This document shows positions 8,254 through 17,922 of a DNA stretch of 64,000 nt, piece by piece. Positions within the stretch are counted from its first letter, which is position 1. The number at the start of each line of letters is the position of its first letter. The stretch lies in assembly GCA_023206055.1 (NCBI GenBank), contig CP065366.1:2728001-2792000 (forward strand), read 5' to 3'. A program made the position numbers and the translations under genes. A model generated the notes under the pieces. It made no database searches, had not been told where the DNA came from, and worked only from the letters and a program-made list of their open reading frames with translations. This DNA is from Vibrio cyclitrophicus. Its GTDB lineage: Bacteria > Pseudomonadota > Gammaproteobacteria > Enterobacterales > Vibrionaceae.

Positions 8254-9468
8254 ATGAATGGCGGACAAATAGGTAACGTAGACTTAGTTAAACAACTAAA
8301 CAGTGCGGCGGTATACCGACTTATAGACCAACAAGGGCCTATCAGTCGTATACAAGTGGCTGATGTAAGCCAACTCGCACCGGCAAGTGTTACAAAAATT
8401 ACCCGCCAACTTTTAGAGCGCGGCCTAATTAAAGAGGTTGCGCAGCAAGCGTCTACTGGCGGTAGACGCGCTATCTCCCTAACCACAGAAGTAGAACCTT
8501 TTCATTCTGTCGCTGTGCGTTTGGGTCGAGACTACATTCAAATAAGCCTGCATGACCTTGGCGGTCGTGAATTGGCTTTCCAACAACAAGACCTAAATTA
8601 TTCAGACCAATCAGACCTTACCCAAGGCTTGGTCAATAACCTCAAAGCTTTCATTGCTGAGCATCAGCCAAAGATCGACCAACTGATTGCCATTGGTGTC
8701 ACTCTTCCTGGCCTAGTTAACCCAACGACCGGTGTTGTTGAGTACATGCCGAATACCGACATAGATAACCTTGCATTAAGCGACATTATTCGCGATACAT
8801 TCCATGTTGCTTGTTTTGTTGGTAACGATGTTCGAGGAATGGCGCTTGCTGAACACTACTTCGGAGCAAGTAAAGACAGCCAAGATTCTATTTTGGTCAG
8901 TGTTCACCGTGGTACAGGTGCAGGTATTATCGTTAATGGTCAGGTTTTCCTTGGTCATAACCGTAACGTGGGTGAAATTGGTCATATCCAAATTGATCCG
9001 CTAGGCGAGCAATGCCAATGTGGTAACTTCGGGTGTCTTGAAACCGTAGCGGCAAACCCAGCTATCGTTGAACGAGTGCAGAAGCTGATTAAGCAAGGCT
9101 ACGAGTCTTCTTTAACAGAGCTTGAACATATTACGATTCAAGACGTTTGTGACCACGCGATTAATGGTGATGAGCTAGCTAAGCAAAGCTTGGTTCGAGT
9201 AGGAAACCAGTTAGGTAAGGCGATCGCTATGACGATTAACTTATTTAACCCTCAAAAAGTTATCATCGCGGGTGATATTACGAAGGCACAAGAGATTGTT
9301 TTCCCTGCAATTAAGCGCAATGTAGAGAATCAGTCGTTAACGACTTTCCATAGCGGCTTGCCTATTGTAGCATCACAGATCGATAAACATCCTACGATGG
9401 GAGCTTTTGCCATGATTAAGCGCGCCATGCTCAACGGTGTGTTGCTGCAGAAGCTTCTCGAAGACTAG
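8254..9468 (+). CDS. nagC: NagC, ROK-family GlcNAc repressor
   Basis: This 404-residue ROK-family regulator represses nag genes until GlcNAc-6-phosphate binds. An N-terminal winged helix-turn-helix spans about residues 18-65 (PISRIQVADVS, ASVTKITRQLLERG). The ROK domain contains the HRGTGAGI sugar-phosphate motif and a zinc site with His244, Cys254, Cys256 and Cys261. It begins 2 bp after the nagA stop with no strong ribosome binding site of its own, which suggests coupling. In Vibrio NagC also affects chitin-utilisation genes (family knowledge). Confidence 0.95.
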   Translation: MNGGQIGNVDLVKQLNSAAVYRLIDQQGPISRIQVADVSQLAPASVTKITRQLLERGLIKEVAQQASTGGRRAISLTTEVEPFHSVAVRLGRDYIQISLHDLGGRELAFQQQDLNYSDQSDLTQGLVNNLKAFIAEHQPKIDQLIAIGVTLPGLVNPTTGVVEYMPNTDIDNLALSDIIRDTFHVACFVGNDVRGMALAEHYFGASKDSQDSILVSVHRGTGAGIIVNGQVFLGHNRNVGEIGHIQIDPLGEQCQCGNFGCLETVAANPAIVERVQKLIKQGYESSLTELEHITIQDVCDHAINGDELAKQSLVRVGNQLGKAIAMTINLFNPQKVIIAGDITKAQEIVFPAIKRNVENQSLTTFHSGLPIVASQIDKHPTMGAFAMIKRAMLNGVLLQKLLED

Positions 9469-9490
9469 AGAAAAACAATTCTGATTTTCC

Positions 9491-9526
9491 ACGGGCCGTG
9501 TTTGTATAAACACGGCCCGTTTTTTT
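9491..9526 (+). terminator. Intrinsic terminator after nagC
   Basis: A strong stem ACGGGCCGTGTTT/AAACACGGCCCGT with a 4-base loop is followed by T6. Confidence 0.95.
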
Positions 9527-9552
9527 AAGCTAGGGAACTACAACAACAAGTT

Positions 9553-11139
9553 ATGGAACTTATATTAATATCCACTGCGTTTATCGCAGGATTTATTGCT
9601 TTAAAGTGTCACCTTCCCCCATTAGTTGGTTTTTTGGTTGCAGGCTTTGGGCTTTTTGCCTTTGGCTTTGAAACCAATGACACCATCATTACTTTAGCTG
9701 ACCTTGGTGTCACGCTGCTTCTATTTACTATCGGCTTAAAACTCGACATCAAAACCCTACTCTCTAAAGAGATCTGGGCTGGCGCGACAATCCACAACCT
9801 TTTGTCCACTCTGTTTTTCGCTGTCGCCCTATTTGGTTTTAAGTTCTTAGGTATTTCATCGCTGGCTGCCATGTCGGTAGAACAGATCGTTCTGCTCGGT
9901 TTTGCTCTGTCATTCTCCAGTACGGTATTTGCGGTTAAGACTCTGCAAGAGAAAGGCGAAATGAATGCGACTTACGGAACTCTGGCGATTGGTATCTTGG
10001 TCATGCAGGATATCTTCGCCGTAGTATTCCTAACGGCTTCTACAGGTAAAATCCCTGAGTGGTATGCGATTGCTCTGTTTGCCTTGCCCTTACTACGCCC
10101 ACTGTTCTACAAAGTGCTCGATTGGGTTGGTCATGGTGAGATGCTGGTTCTTTCCGGCATCTTCTTCGCATTAGTCGTAGGTGCTGGTTTATTCCATTTG
10201 GTTGGTGTGAAACCAGACCTGGGTGCTCTTGTTCTAGGTATGTTACTTGCGGGTCACCCAAAAGCCTCAGAGCTATCAAAATCGCTGTTTAACCTTAAAG
10301 AGCTTTTCCTCGTCTGTTTCTTCTTGAACATTGGTTTGTCAGAGCAACCAACCATTCAAGGCTTTATGCTTGCAATCTTGTTCTTACTGATGCTGCCAGT
10401 GAAAGGGGTTCTCTACTTCTTGGTGCTTAACCGCTTCAAGTTCCGTGTTCGAACGTCCCTACTTGCCTCTTTATCACTGTTTAACTACAGCGAATTTGGC
10501 CTAATCGTTGGTGGCCTCGCCTTCAAGATGGGTTGGATGTCGGGTGATATCTTAGTTGCCGTAGCGATTGCGGTTTCACTGTCGTTCTTAATCGCTGCAC
10601 CTTTAAACCGAGCTGGTCACAAGCTTTATCAGCAGTCAGGTAAATGGCTGAAAGAGCACGCGTCAGAAAAGCTTCACCGACGTGATAAGCGAATTGACCC
10701 GGGTCGGGCTCAAGTTCTTATTCTTGGTATGGGACGAATTGGTACTGGTGCTTATGACGAATTACGTTCTCGCTACGGTAAAGTGAGCTTAGGTGTCGAA
10801 GTTCGTGAAGAAGCTGCGCACAACCACAGAAGCCATGGCAGAAACGTGATTTCTGGCGACGCGACTGACCCAGATTTTTGGGAGCGAATTCTAGATACAG
10901 CAAACGTAAAACTGGTGATTTTGGCAATGCCTCACCACCAAGGTAATCAAACCGCTTTAGAACAATTAAAGTCACGTAACTTTAAAGGCCAAATTGCGGC
11001 TATTGCTGAATACCCAGATCAACTCGAAACACTGAAAGAGAATGGCGTTGATGCGGCATTTAACATTTACAGCGAGGCTGGTAGTGGTTTTGCTCGCCAC
11101 GTTTGCGAACAGTTAAATCCAAATATCAATAAAATCTAG
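9553..11139 (+). CDS. CPA2-family cation/proton antiporter with TrkA-N domain
   Basis: This 528-residue integral membrane protein combines a Na+/H+-exchanger domain (about residues 1-360, roughly a dozen hydrophobic segments) with a C-terminal cytoplasmic NAD-binding TrkA-N (RCK) domain from about 385. The Rossmann motif there is LILGMGRIGTGAYDEL. FSSTVFAVKTLQEKGE is the helix motif common to Kef/YbaL-type proteins. It probably exchanges K+ or Na+ for protons under nucleotide or redox control; the ion cannot be told from sequence. It is a single-gene unit between two terminators. Confidence 0.85.
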   Translation: MELILISTAFIAGFIALKCHLPPLVGFLVAGFGLFAFGFETNDTIITLADLGVTLLLFTIGLKLDIKTLLSKEIWAGATIHNLLSTLFFAVALFGFKFLGISSLAAMSVEQIVLLGFALSFSSTVFAVKTLQEKGEMNATYGTLAIGILVMQDIFAVVFLTASTGKIPEWYAIALFALPLLRPLFYKVLDWVGHGEMLVLSGIFFALVVGAGLFHLVGVKPDLGALVLGMLLAGHPKASELSKSLFNLKELFLVCFFLNIGLSEQPTIQGFMLAILFLLMLPVKGVLYFLVLNRFKFRVRTSLLASLSLFNYSEFGLIVGGLAFKMGWMSGDILVAVAIAVSLSFLIAAPLNRAGHKLYQQSGKWLKEHASEKLHRRDKRIDPGRAQVLILGMGRIGTGAYDELRSRYGKVSLGVEVREEAAHNHRSHGRNVISGDATDPDFWERILDTANVKLVILAMPHHQGNQTALEQLKSRNFKGQIAAIAEYPDQLETLKENGVDAAFNIYSEAGSGFARHVCEQLNPNINKI

Positions 11140-11160
11140 TATTAGACCGTGTTCAACCAA

Positions 11161-11203
11161 ACCTCTCAAAACTGCCTATTTTTCGCACTTTTGAGAGGTT
11201 TTT
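11161..11203 (+). terminator. Intrinsic terminator after antiporter gene
   Basis: An 11-bp stem ACCTCTCAAAA/TTTTGAGAGGT with a larger loop is followed by a T-rich tail. Confidence 0.8.
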
Positions 11204-11374
11204 GTTTAAAAAACCAACCGCAATTAAACGCCACCCATCAAAATCACATGTAAATTAGATAATTTCTAACATAACACCCTTTATATTATTTTTTTGCTCA
11301 CATCCGGTTGCTTTTTTTAGCCAGAATGGCAAATTGAATGCAGTTGATTTGGAAATTATTTAAAAGGAAGTTCT

Positions 11375-13039
11375 ATGTGTTCAGTATTTGGCATTCTCGA
11401 CATTAAAAGTGATGCCGCAGCACTTCGCCCTATTGCTTTAGAAATGTCTAAAAAGCTTCGTCACCGTGGTCCAGACTGGTCTGGTATCTATGCTGGTGAA
11501 AAAGCAATCCTTGCTCATGAGCGTCTTGCTATTGTTGGCTTGAACAGTGGTGCTCAACCACTATACAGCCAAGACAAAAAGCACATTCTTGCAGTAAACG
11601 GTGAAATTTATAACCACAAAGAACTTCGCGCACGCTATGAAGATAAGTACCAGTTCCAGACTGATTCTGACTGTGAAGTTATCCTAGCGCTATACCAAGA
11701 GATGGGTGCAGACCTTCTAGAAGAGCTTAACGGTATTTTCGCTTTCGTTTTATACGACGAAGAGAAAGACGAGTACCTAGTGGGCCGCGACCATATTGGT
11801 ATTATCCCGCTTTACCAAGGTTACGATGAGCACGGTAACTACTACGTGGCTTCAGAGATGAAAGCATTGGTTGAAGTATGTAAGACGATCAGTGAATTCC
11901 CTCCTGGTAGCTTCTACTCTTCTAGAGATGCAGAGCCTCAGCGTTACTACATCCGAGATTGGAACGAATACGCTGCCGTTCAAGGCAACAGCACAAGCAA
12001 AGAAGAGCTGACTGAAGCACTAGAAGCAGCGGTTAAACGTCAACTAATGACTGACGTTCCTTACGGTGTGCTTCTATCAGGAGGCCTTGATTCATCAATT
12101 ACTTCAGCAGTCGCTAAACGCTTTGCAGCAATGCGCATCGAAGACGATGAGCAATCTGAAGCTTGGTGGCCACAACTGCACTCATTCGCTGTTGGCCTTG
12201 AAGGCGCACCAGATCTTATCGCTGCTCGTGAAGTTGCAGATAAGATTGGTACCGTACACCACGAGATGACTTACACCATTCAGGAAGGCTTAGATGCCAT
12301 CCGTGATGTTATCTACCACATCGAGACTTACGATGTAACAACGATTCGTGCATCAACGCCGATGTACTTGCTTGCTCGTAAGATCAAGGCAATGGGCATC
12401 AAGATGGTACTGTCTGGTGAAGGTGCCGATGAGATCTTTGGTGGTTACCTGTACTTCCATAAAGCGCCAAACGCGAAAGAGTTCCATGAAGAGACAGTAC
12501 GTAAGCTACTTGCTCTAAGCATGTTCGACTGTGCTCGTGCAAACAAATCACTAGCGGCATGGGGTGTTGAAGGCCGTGTACCATTCTTGGATAAAGAGTT
12601 CATAGATGTCGCAATGCGTCTGAACCCTGAAGACAAGATGTGTGGCAACGGTAAAATGGAAAAACACATCCTGCGTGAATGTTTTGAAGACTACCTACCA
12701 GATTCAATCGCATGGCGTCAAAAAGAGCAGTTCTCTGATGGTGTTGGCTACGACTGGATTGACACATTAAAAGCAACAGCTGAAGCAAAAGTAACGGATC
12801 AACAAATGGAAGCTGCTAAGTTCCGTTTCCCTTACAACACGCCAACAACCAAAGAAGGTTATGCTTACCGTGAAATCTTTGAGGAGCTATTCCCTCTAGA
12901 ATCTGCGGCAGAATGTGTACCTGGTGGTCCTTCAGTTGCTTGTTCATCAGCGAAAGCGATTGAGTGGGATGAGTCATTCAAAAACTGTGTTGACCCATCA
13001 GGCCGTGCAGTACAAGCCGTTCACAACGACTCTTACTAA
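11375..13039 (+). CDS. asnB: Asparagine synthetase B, glutamine-hydrolysing
   Basis: The enzyme makes asparagine from aspartate, ATP and glutamine. The 554-residue protein begins MCSVFGI, exposing the catalytic Cys2 of the class II glutaminase domain, with RHRGPDWSG and a VNGEIYNH segment. The synthetase domain carries the PP-loop SGGLDSS at about residues 234-240 and LSGEGADEIFGGY. AAAAGGAAG precedes the ATG. Its position next to nagC matches E. coli except that umpH is replaced by the antiporter gene. Confidence 0.97.
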   Translation: MCSVFGILDIKSDAAALRPIALEMSKKLRHRGPDWSGIYAGEKAILAHERLAIVGLNSGAQPLYSQDKKHILAVNGEIYNHKELRARYEDKYQFQTDSDCEVILALYQEMGADLLEELNGIFAFVLYDEEKDEYLVGRDHIGIIPLYQGYDEHGNYYVASEMKALVEVCKTISEFPPGSFYSSRDAEPQRYYIRDWNEYAAVQGNSTSKEELTEALEAAVKRQLMTDVPYGVLLSGGLDSSITSAVAKRFAAMRIEDDEQSEAWWPQLHSFAVGLEGAPDLIAAREVADKIGTVHHEMTYTIQEGLDAIRDVIYHIETYDVTTIRASTPMYLLARKIKAMGIKMVLSGEGADEIFGGYLYFHKAPNAKEFHEETVRKLLALSMFDCARANKSLAAWGVEGRVPFLDKEFIDVAMRLNPEDKMCGNGKMEKHILRECFEDYLPDSIAWRQKEQFSDGVGYDWIDTLKATAEAKVTDQQMEAAKFRFPYNTPTTKEGYAYREIFEELFPLESAAECVPGGPSVACSSAKAIEWDESFKNCVDPSGRAVQAVHNDSY

Positions 13040-13069
13040 AAGCTATCTTTTGAATAAATGCTAAACACT

Positions 13070-13095
13070 AAAAAGGCGCACAATGCGCCTTTTTT
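13070..13095. terminator. Bidirectional terminator between asnB and rfaH
   Basis: AAAAAGGCGCA/TGCGCCTTTTT forms a compact hairpin with A and T tracts on both sides. It serves convergent asnB (+) and rfaH (-). Confidence 0.92.
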
Positions 13096-13121
13096 ATTAA
13101 GCCTTATTTTTGTTATTGCAG

Positions 13122-13628
13122 TTATGCGTGAGCTTGAAGTGCCTCGTTCTCGATACTGACGGGCACCACTTGACTGATCATCTTAACTAACATGATAGAG
13201 CGTGCCTCACCATCTTTTTGATGATAGATAGCCTCAATACCAGCAAACTGACCGCTCTTAATTTTCACGACTTGCCCAGACTCAAACTCAATACAACAAT
13301 CTTCAACTTCGTTACTGCAGCACTTCTCAAACTCTTTGAGTTCAAACACCAAGTCTCCTTGGACCTCGTGCGGCCTTGCACCGAACTTAATAAAGTCCAC
13401 AACACCACGTGTTGAACGAACAGTCGTGAAGCTAGGACCTTGCTCGTAATCGAAGCGAACAAAGATGTAAGACGGAAATAGCGGTTCTTTGACCTGCTTT
13501 TCTTTTCCTCTTACAACCTTTGCAACTTCTATTTGGGGATAAAAACACTCTACCCCTTGATTTTCTAAGTGCAACTGCGCGCGTTTTTGATCACCACGCT
13601 TACAGTAAAGTAAATACCAACGTTTCAT
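13122..13628 (-). CDS. rfaH: RfaH, specialised NusG-like antiterminator
   Basis: This 168-residue NusG paralogue binds paused RNA polymerase at ops sites and supports expression of long polysaccharide, LPS or pilus operons. The N-terminal NGN domain (about 1-100) starts MKRWYLLYCKRGDQKRAQ and contains FPSYIFVRFDYE. The C-terminal KOW-type domain (about 115-160) includes FESGQVVKIKSGQFAGIEAIY. It lacks the length and KOW sequence expected of general NusG, and RfaH is the best call. It is a monocistronic unit. Confidence 0.93.
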   Translation of the reverse strand: MKRWYLLYCKRGDQKRAQLHLENQGVECFYPQIEVAKVVRGKEKQVKEPLFPSYIFVRFDYEQGPSFTTVRSTRGVVDFIKFGARPHEVQGDLVFELKEFEKCCSNEVEDCCIEFESGQVVKIKSGQFAGIEAIYHQKDGEARSIMLVKMISQVVPVSIENEALQAHA

Positions 13629-14127
13629 TTAACTAGCCATTTTATATTTTTAGATATTTTACCACACGCCTAAAACGGTTGAATCCCATTAATAAAATGA
13701 ATCGTTACTAACCAGAAATAATGCGTAGTAGACCAATTTATCAACAAAAAGTTATAGGTGTCGGAGTGGTTAAGCATTGTACAGAGATCATTTAAAGATC
13801 AAAAGGCTCATTGTTGTAAGCATATGTACGCCCACCACAATAGGTACACCATACCATTAATATTAAAACAATTCACCAGAGAAATGCGTCTAAAGTTTTT
13901 CATTCAACACAACTTTAATAAAGGTTATTAACCAACCAACTCAAATCTGGAAAATTAGTTTGCAGCACATCTAAAATGGGCAACATTAAAATCAAAGAAC
14001 TTTAATATCAACACCTTAGCTAAACCAAGTTGTCGTAACCATAAAATAAGTCTATTGCAGACTTTTATCCCACTGTGTATACATGAATGACTATAAAATC
14101 TTTTAATACCTAAAATTAGTAAAACTT
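13629..14127. other. Long leader region upstream of the peptide transporter
   Basis: These 499 bases contain no ORF of note. The right-hand part must hold the promoter of the POT gene (TATAAA near 14092 is a -10 candidate). The middle contains a tRNA-like but incomplete stretch at 13757-13850, described separately. The left end is the rfaH promoter region. Confidence 0.5.
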
Positions 14128-15525
14128 ATGCCAAGCAACCACAACATCTTTGGCCACCCTAGAGGCCTATTTCTACTTTTTAGCACAGAGCTATGGGAAC
14201 GTTTCTCTTACTATGCGATGCGTGCCATCCTTGTCTTATTTTTGACTGACACCACCCTTAACGGTGGACTTGCTTGGTCAACGAAAGATGCACTCGATCT
14301 CTACGGTATTTATACGGGTTTAGTCTACATTACACCATTAATTGGTGGCTGGATTGCCGATAACTACCTAGGGCAGCGTAAATCAATTCTGATTGGCGGT
14401 GTATTAATGGCACTTGGCCAATTTACACTGGCTCTGCCTAACGGTTTCATTGGCTTAGACCAAGTGAACGCTCTGTACCTTGGTTTAGCGCTGCTAATCA
14501 GTGGTAACGGTATGTTTAAGCCGAACATCTCAACCATGGTTGGCGACCTGTACCAAGAAGGCGATAACCGCCGTGACGGTGCTTTCACCATTTTCTACAT
14601 GGGCATCAACTTAGGTGCACTACTTGGTGGCTTGATTTCGGGTGCTGCTGTCGACTCGTTCGGTTGGAAAGCAGGTTTCCTAGCCGCTGGTATTGGTATG
14701 GTTATTAGCTTGATCATGCAAGTGACAATGGCTCAGTCTTGGTTAGGCAACATCGGTTCTGTTCCTGCTGCTGCACGAGCGAAAGCACTGAATAAATCTA
14801 AAGAAAAAGCACCACTGACCAAAGAAGAGTTCGACAGACTAAAAGTGATTCTTATCATGGGTCTGTTCGTGATTGTTTTCTGGGCGGGCTTTGAACAAGC
14901 TGGCGGCCTAATGAACATCTACACTCAACAATATACTGACCGTATGATTGGTGGTTTTGAAGTTCCAGCTGCTTGGTTCCAATCTCTGAACCCATTCTTC
15001 ATCATTACACTTGCACCGATCATCGCTGCATTTTGGGTGAAGCTTGGTAAACGTGAACCAAACTCACCAGTTAAGTTTGCGATGGCGTTGTTCTTCTTAG
15101 CACTAGGCTTTGTGTGCATGATGGGTGCGGTAATGGAGCAAGGCGGCGACCTAACAGTGAAAACATCAATGCTATGGTTAGTTGGTGCTTTCTTCTTCCA
15201 TACCCTTGGTGAGCTTTGTCTATCGCCTATTGGCCTGTCGTTGGTCACTAAGTTAGCTCCGCTTCGCCTAGCATCATTGATGATGGGTGCATGGTTTGGC
15301 TTCAATGCGGTGGCAAACTACGTAGCTGGCCTTGTGGGTTCTCACGTTGGTGAGCTTGGTGCTATGTCTATCTTCAGTGGCATCGCTATCACAGCAACAG
15401 TGAGTGGCATATTACTGCTGCTTTGTGCTGGTAAGCTTGTGTCATGGATGCATGGCGTAGAAACCAACATGACGCTTGAAACAGAACCTAAAGCTAAGCA
15501 AGCAACAGAAACATCTGCGGCTTAA
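14128..15525 (+). CDS. POT-family proton-dependent peptide transporter
   Basis: This 465-residue inner-membrane protein of the PTR2/POT family imports di- and tripeptides with protons. The ExxER-type signature appears at the first helix as ELWERFSYYAMRAIL, and GIYTGLVYITPLIGGWIADNYLGQRK follows. About a dozen or more hydrophobic helices are present, with the conserved GNGMFKPNIST and FYMGINLGAL motifs. Similarity is to DtpA-type transporters. A terminator follows directly, so it is monocistronic. Confidence 0.92.
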   Translation: MPSNHNIFGHPRGLFLLFSTELWERFSYYAMRAILVLFLTDTTLNGGLAWSTKDALDLYGIYTGLVYITPLIGGWIADNYLGQRKSILIGGVLMALGQFTLALPNGFIGLDQVNALYLGLALLISGNGMFKPNISTMVGDLYQEGDNRRDGAFTIFYMGINLGALLGGLISGAAVDSFGWKAGFLAAGIGMVISLIMQVTMAQSWLGNIGSVPAAARAKALNKSKEKAPLTKEEFDRLKVILIMGLFVIVFWAGFEQAGGLMNIYTQQYTDRMIGGFEVPAAWFQSLNPFFIITLAPIIAAFWVKLGKREPNSPVKFAMALFFLALGFVCMMGAVMEQGGDLTVKTSMLWLVGAFFFHTLGELCLSPIGLSLVTKLAPLRLASLMMGAWFGFNAVANYVAGLVGSHVGELGAMSIFSGIAITATVSGILLLLCAGKLVSWMHGVETNMTLETEPKAKQATETSAA

Positions 15526-15561
15526 ACTCTCAAGCTGTTTCAACACAAAGTATCCGGTTCA

Positions 15562-15590
15562 AAAAGGGCTGCTCAATGAGCAGCCCTTTT
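15562..15590. terminator. Terminator between POT transporter and hemH
   Basis: AAAAGGGCTGCTC/GAGCAGCCCTTTT is a near-perfect symmetric hairpin that can stop transcription from both sides. Confidence 0.9.
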
Positions 15591-15649
15591 GTTATTTGTA
15601 TGATATGCCTTAATGTTAACGACAAGCCGTAATCATTGCTCAACAGTTA

Positions 15650-16612
15650 TTAGCGATACAGCGCCACTAACTCTGCCATCATATCGATGTGCGAATCTCT
15701 GTCGTTCAGACACATAATGTAGCTAAAGTCTGAGCCACCAGCTTCGATGAAAGTCTCTTTACACTGATCTGAAATCTCTTCCAATGTTTCCAAGCAATCC
15801 ACCGAAAATGCAGGAGCCATGATATCGATCTTCTTGATGCCTTTGCTCGGCAGTGATTCAAGAGTCTCGTCAGTGTATGGCTTCAACCACTCTTCTCGAC
15901 CAAATCGCGATTGGTAGGTCATGGTGATATCGTCTGCTGATAAACCTAACTCTGCCGCAAGTAATTTTGTTGTCGCTTCACAATGCTGAGGGTAGATATC
16001 GCCTTCATCAGCCAGTCGCTTCGGAATACCGTGGAAAGAACACACTAAATGATCGGCCCTGCCATTTTTATCCCAATGACTACGAACGCTTTCAGCCAAT
16101 GCTTTTGCATAACTTGGATGAGCGTAGTAATCACGAATAAAGCGATAACTCGGGATGACCGGCATCTGTTTAAAGGCCTTGGTTAAACCATCAGAAACAG
16201 CCGCTGTGGTTGTGCCAGAGTACTGCGGATATAAAGGCAGTACTATGATGTCCTCAACGCCCCGCTCCATCAGCTGTTCAATACCTGTTTTTAGACTTGG
16301 GTTACCATAGGTCATACCCAGCGCAACAGGCACCTCTAGTTTCTTTTGGAGCTTTTCAGCTTGTCTTTGAGAGTACACAAGCAGTGGAGAGCCTTCATCC
16401 ATCCAGACAGACTGATACAACTTAGCGACTTTAGGCGAGCGAATCGGCAAAATCACCCCATGTAATATAGGACACCAAAGCCAACGCGTTAGGTTTACAA
16501 CTCGCTTGTCGTGTAAGAATTCACTCAAAAATCGACGAACGCCAGCGGGGGTCGCCGAATCTGGTGTTCCTAAGTTCACCAGTAAAACGCCCTGCTTTTT
16601 ATTATTTTCCAT
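15650..16612 (-). CDS. hemH: Ferrochelatase
   Basis: This is the last step of protoheme synthesis, inserting Fe(II) into protoporphyrin IX at the membrane face. The 320-residue protein has the N-terminal GVLLVNLGTPDS segment, the signature LVCSFHGIPKRL with catalytic His194, and a late acidic segment CLETLEEISDQCKE bearing the conserved Glu. Its length equals that of E. coli HemH. The order hemH-adk-htpG on one strand is as in E. coli, though here separated by individual terminators. Confidence 0.97.
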   Translation of the reverse strand: MENNKKQGVLLVNLGTPDSATPAGVRRFLSEFLHDKRVVNLTRWLWCPILHGVILPIRSPKVAKLYQSVWMDEGSPLLVYSQRQAEKLQKKLEVPVALGMTYGNPSLKTGIEQLMERGVEDIIVLPLYPQYSGTTTAAVSDGLTKAFKQMPVIPSYRFIRDYYAHPSYAKALAESVRSHWDKNGRADHLVCSFHGIPKRLADEGDIYPQHCEATTKLLAAELGLSADDITMTYQSRFGREEWLKPYTDETLESLPSKGIKKIDIMAPAFSVDCLETLEEISDQCKETFIEAGGSDFSYIMCLNDRDSHIDMMAELVALYR

Positions 16613-16828
16613 AGATACCTGAGACCAATATGTGATTTTCTGGAAAGTAATATACTAATCTGCATAAGTTTAAGATCATTGCTTCCCACAGAATGTCTGA
16701 ATAATCATTCTTGATGTGAGAGACACAACATCCACTCTCGATTGTTAGCCACTGCCATCGGGTCTAAACCGTTCTGAATCATGTGCAATCAAATTATCTA
16801 GATTGGTATCGTACTAAAAATTGAAACA

Positions 16829-16853
16829 AAAAAAGCGACCCTTAAGGTCGCTT
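16829..16853 (-). terminator. Intrinsic terminator after adk
   Basis: On the minus strand, AAGCGACCTT/AAGGGTCGCTT is followed by a T7 tract, 35 bp after the adk stop. Confidence 0.9.
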
Positions 16854-16889
16854 CCAATATATCAAATTCTAAAACTGGCTGTTAGCCAA

Positions 16890-17534
16890 TTATGCTAGTG
16901 CTTTCTCAAGTTCTGCACTAACTTCAGCAACTTGCTTAGTACCGTCAAACTTAAGGTACTGAGTGTTACCTGCTTCTGCTTCTTTACCGTAGTAAGAGAT
17001 TAGCGGAGCTGTTTGATCGTGGTATACACCTAGACGTGCACGAACTGTTTCTTCTTTGTCGTCATCACGTACAACTAGGTCTTCACCAGTTACGTCATCT
17101 TTACCTTCTTCTTTAGGTGGGTTGTACACATTGTGGTATGTACGACCAGAAGGAAGGTGAGCACGACGACCAGCCATACGCTCAACAATCACATCGTCAG
17201 CTACGTCGAATTCAACAACGTAATCAACAGCGATGCCCATTTCTTTTAGGCCATCAGCTTGTGGGATTGTACGTGGGAAACCGTCTAGTAGGAAACCTTT
17301 CTCACAGTCATCTTGAGCGATACGCTCTTTGATAAGACCAAGGATAATTTCATCAGAAACTAGCTGACCAGCATCGATTACTGATTTTGCTTGCTTACCA
17401 AGCTCAGTACCCGCTTTGATAGCAGCACGTAGCATGTCACCAGTTGAAATTTGAGGGATACCAAATTTGTTCATGATGAAGTTAGCTTGAGTACCTTTAC
17501 CCGCGCCAGGAGCACCTAGAAGAATGATGCGCAT
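16890..17534 (-). CDS. adk: Adenylate kinase
   Basis: The enzyme interconverts 2 ADP with ATP and AMP. The 214-residue protein has the P-loop GAPGAGKGTQ at residues 7-16, the AMP-binding STGDMLR segment and GFPRT, and a long LID domain (RRAHLPSGRTYHNVYNPPKEEGKDD). The LID lacks the zinc cysteines, as in other gamma-proteobacteria. The start is ATG 17534 (MRIILLG) preceded by GAGG. The reading frame runs 21 residues further upstream, but that part has no conserved sequence. Confidence 0.98.
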   Translation of the reverse strand: MRIILLGAPGAGKGTQANFIMNKFGIPQISTGDMLRAAIKAGTELGKQAKSVIDAGQLVSDEIILGLIKERIAQDDCEKGFLLDGFPRTIPQADGLKEMGIAVDYVVEFDVADDVIVERMAGRRAHLPSGRTYHNVYNPPKEEGKDDVTGEDLVVRDDDKEETVRARLGVYHDQTAPLISYYGKEAEAGNTQYLKFDGTKQVAEVSAELEKALA

Positions 17535-17860
17535 GTTTAATCCTCTTATAAAATTATGATTTATACCGAAGCTCACTATTCCACCTTCCTCGTTCATTTT
17601 TAAGACAAACAGGAAAAGTTAGGTAACAGCTGAGATTAAGCAAAACTGTAAACAGAAGCAAAACGGTAAGTTTCGGTATAACGTTTAAAAATCATACAAC
17701 TGGAGATGGTAGCTTCCTAGCCCCAGCTGATTAGGTCGAGCATTCTATCACATTAATATTCAATTTGGCTGAATTTACGACTAAAGAATGCATCGGCAAC
17801 ATTTGTTGTGACGATAACGGTGACGTTGACCACGTTAGGTCAATTTTCAACGACGTTCAT
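17535..17860. other. adk upstream region
   Basis: About 325 bases separate adk from the htpG terminator. The adk promoter must lie here. No operator or RNA structure was recognised. Confidence 0.4.
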
Positions 17861-17887
17861 AAAAAAAGCCCGCATTTGCGAGCTTTC
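17861..17887 (-). terminator. Intrinsic terminator after htpG
   Basis: On the minus strand, AAAGCTCGC/GCGGGCTTT (one wobble) is followed by a T7 tract, 36 bp after the htpG stop. Confidence 0.85.
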
Positions 17888-17922
17888 TATTACAATTGTT
17901 GACTTAACCTAAAGTCGAAAGA

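Noticed and set aside
13757..13850. A functional tRNA gene
   Set aside because: The stretch has a D-arm-like segment and closing pairs, but lacks the TTCRA T-loop and a credible anticodon stem; kept only as a relic.
17535..17597. N-terminal extension of adenylate kinase
   Set aside because: The extra 21 residues are not found in Adk, which starts MRIILLGAPG.
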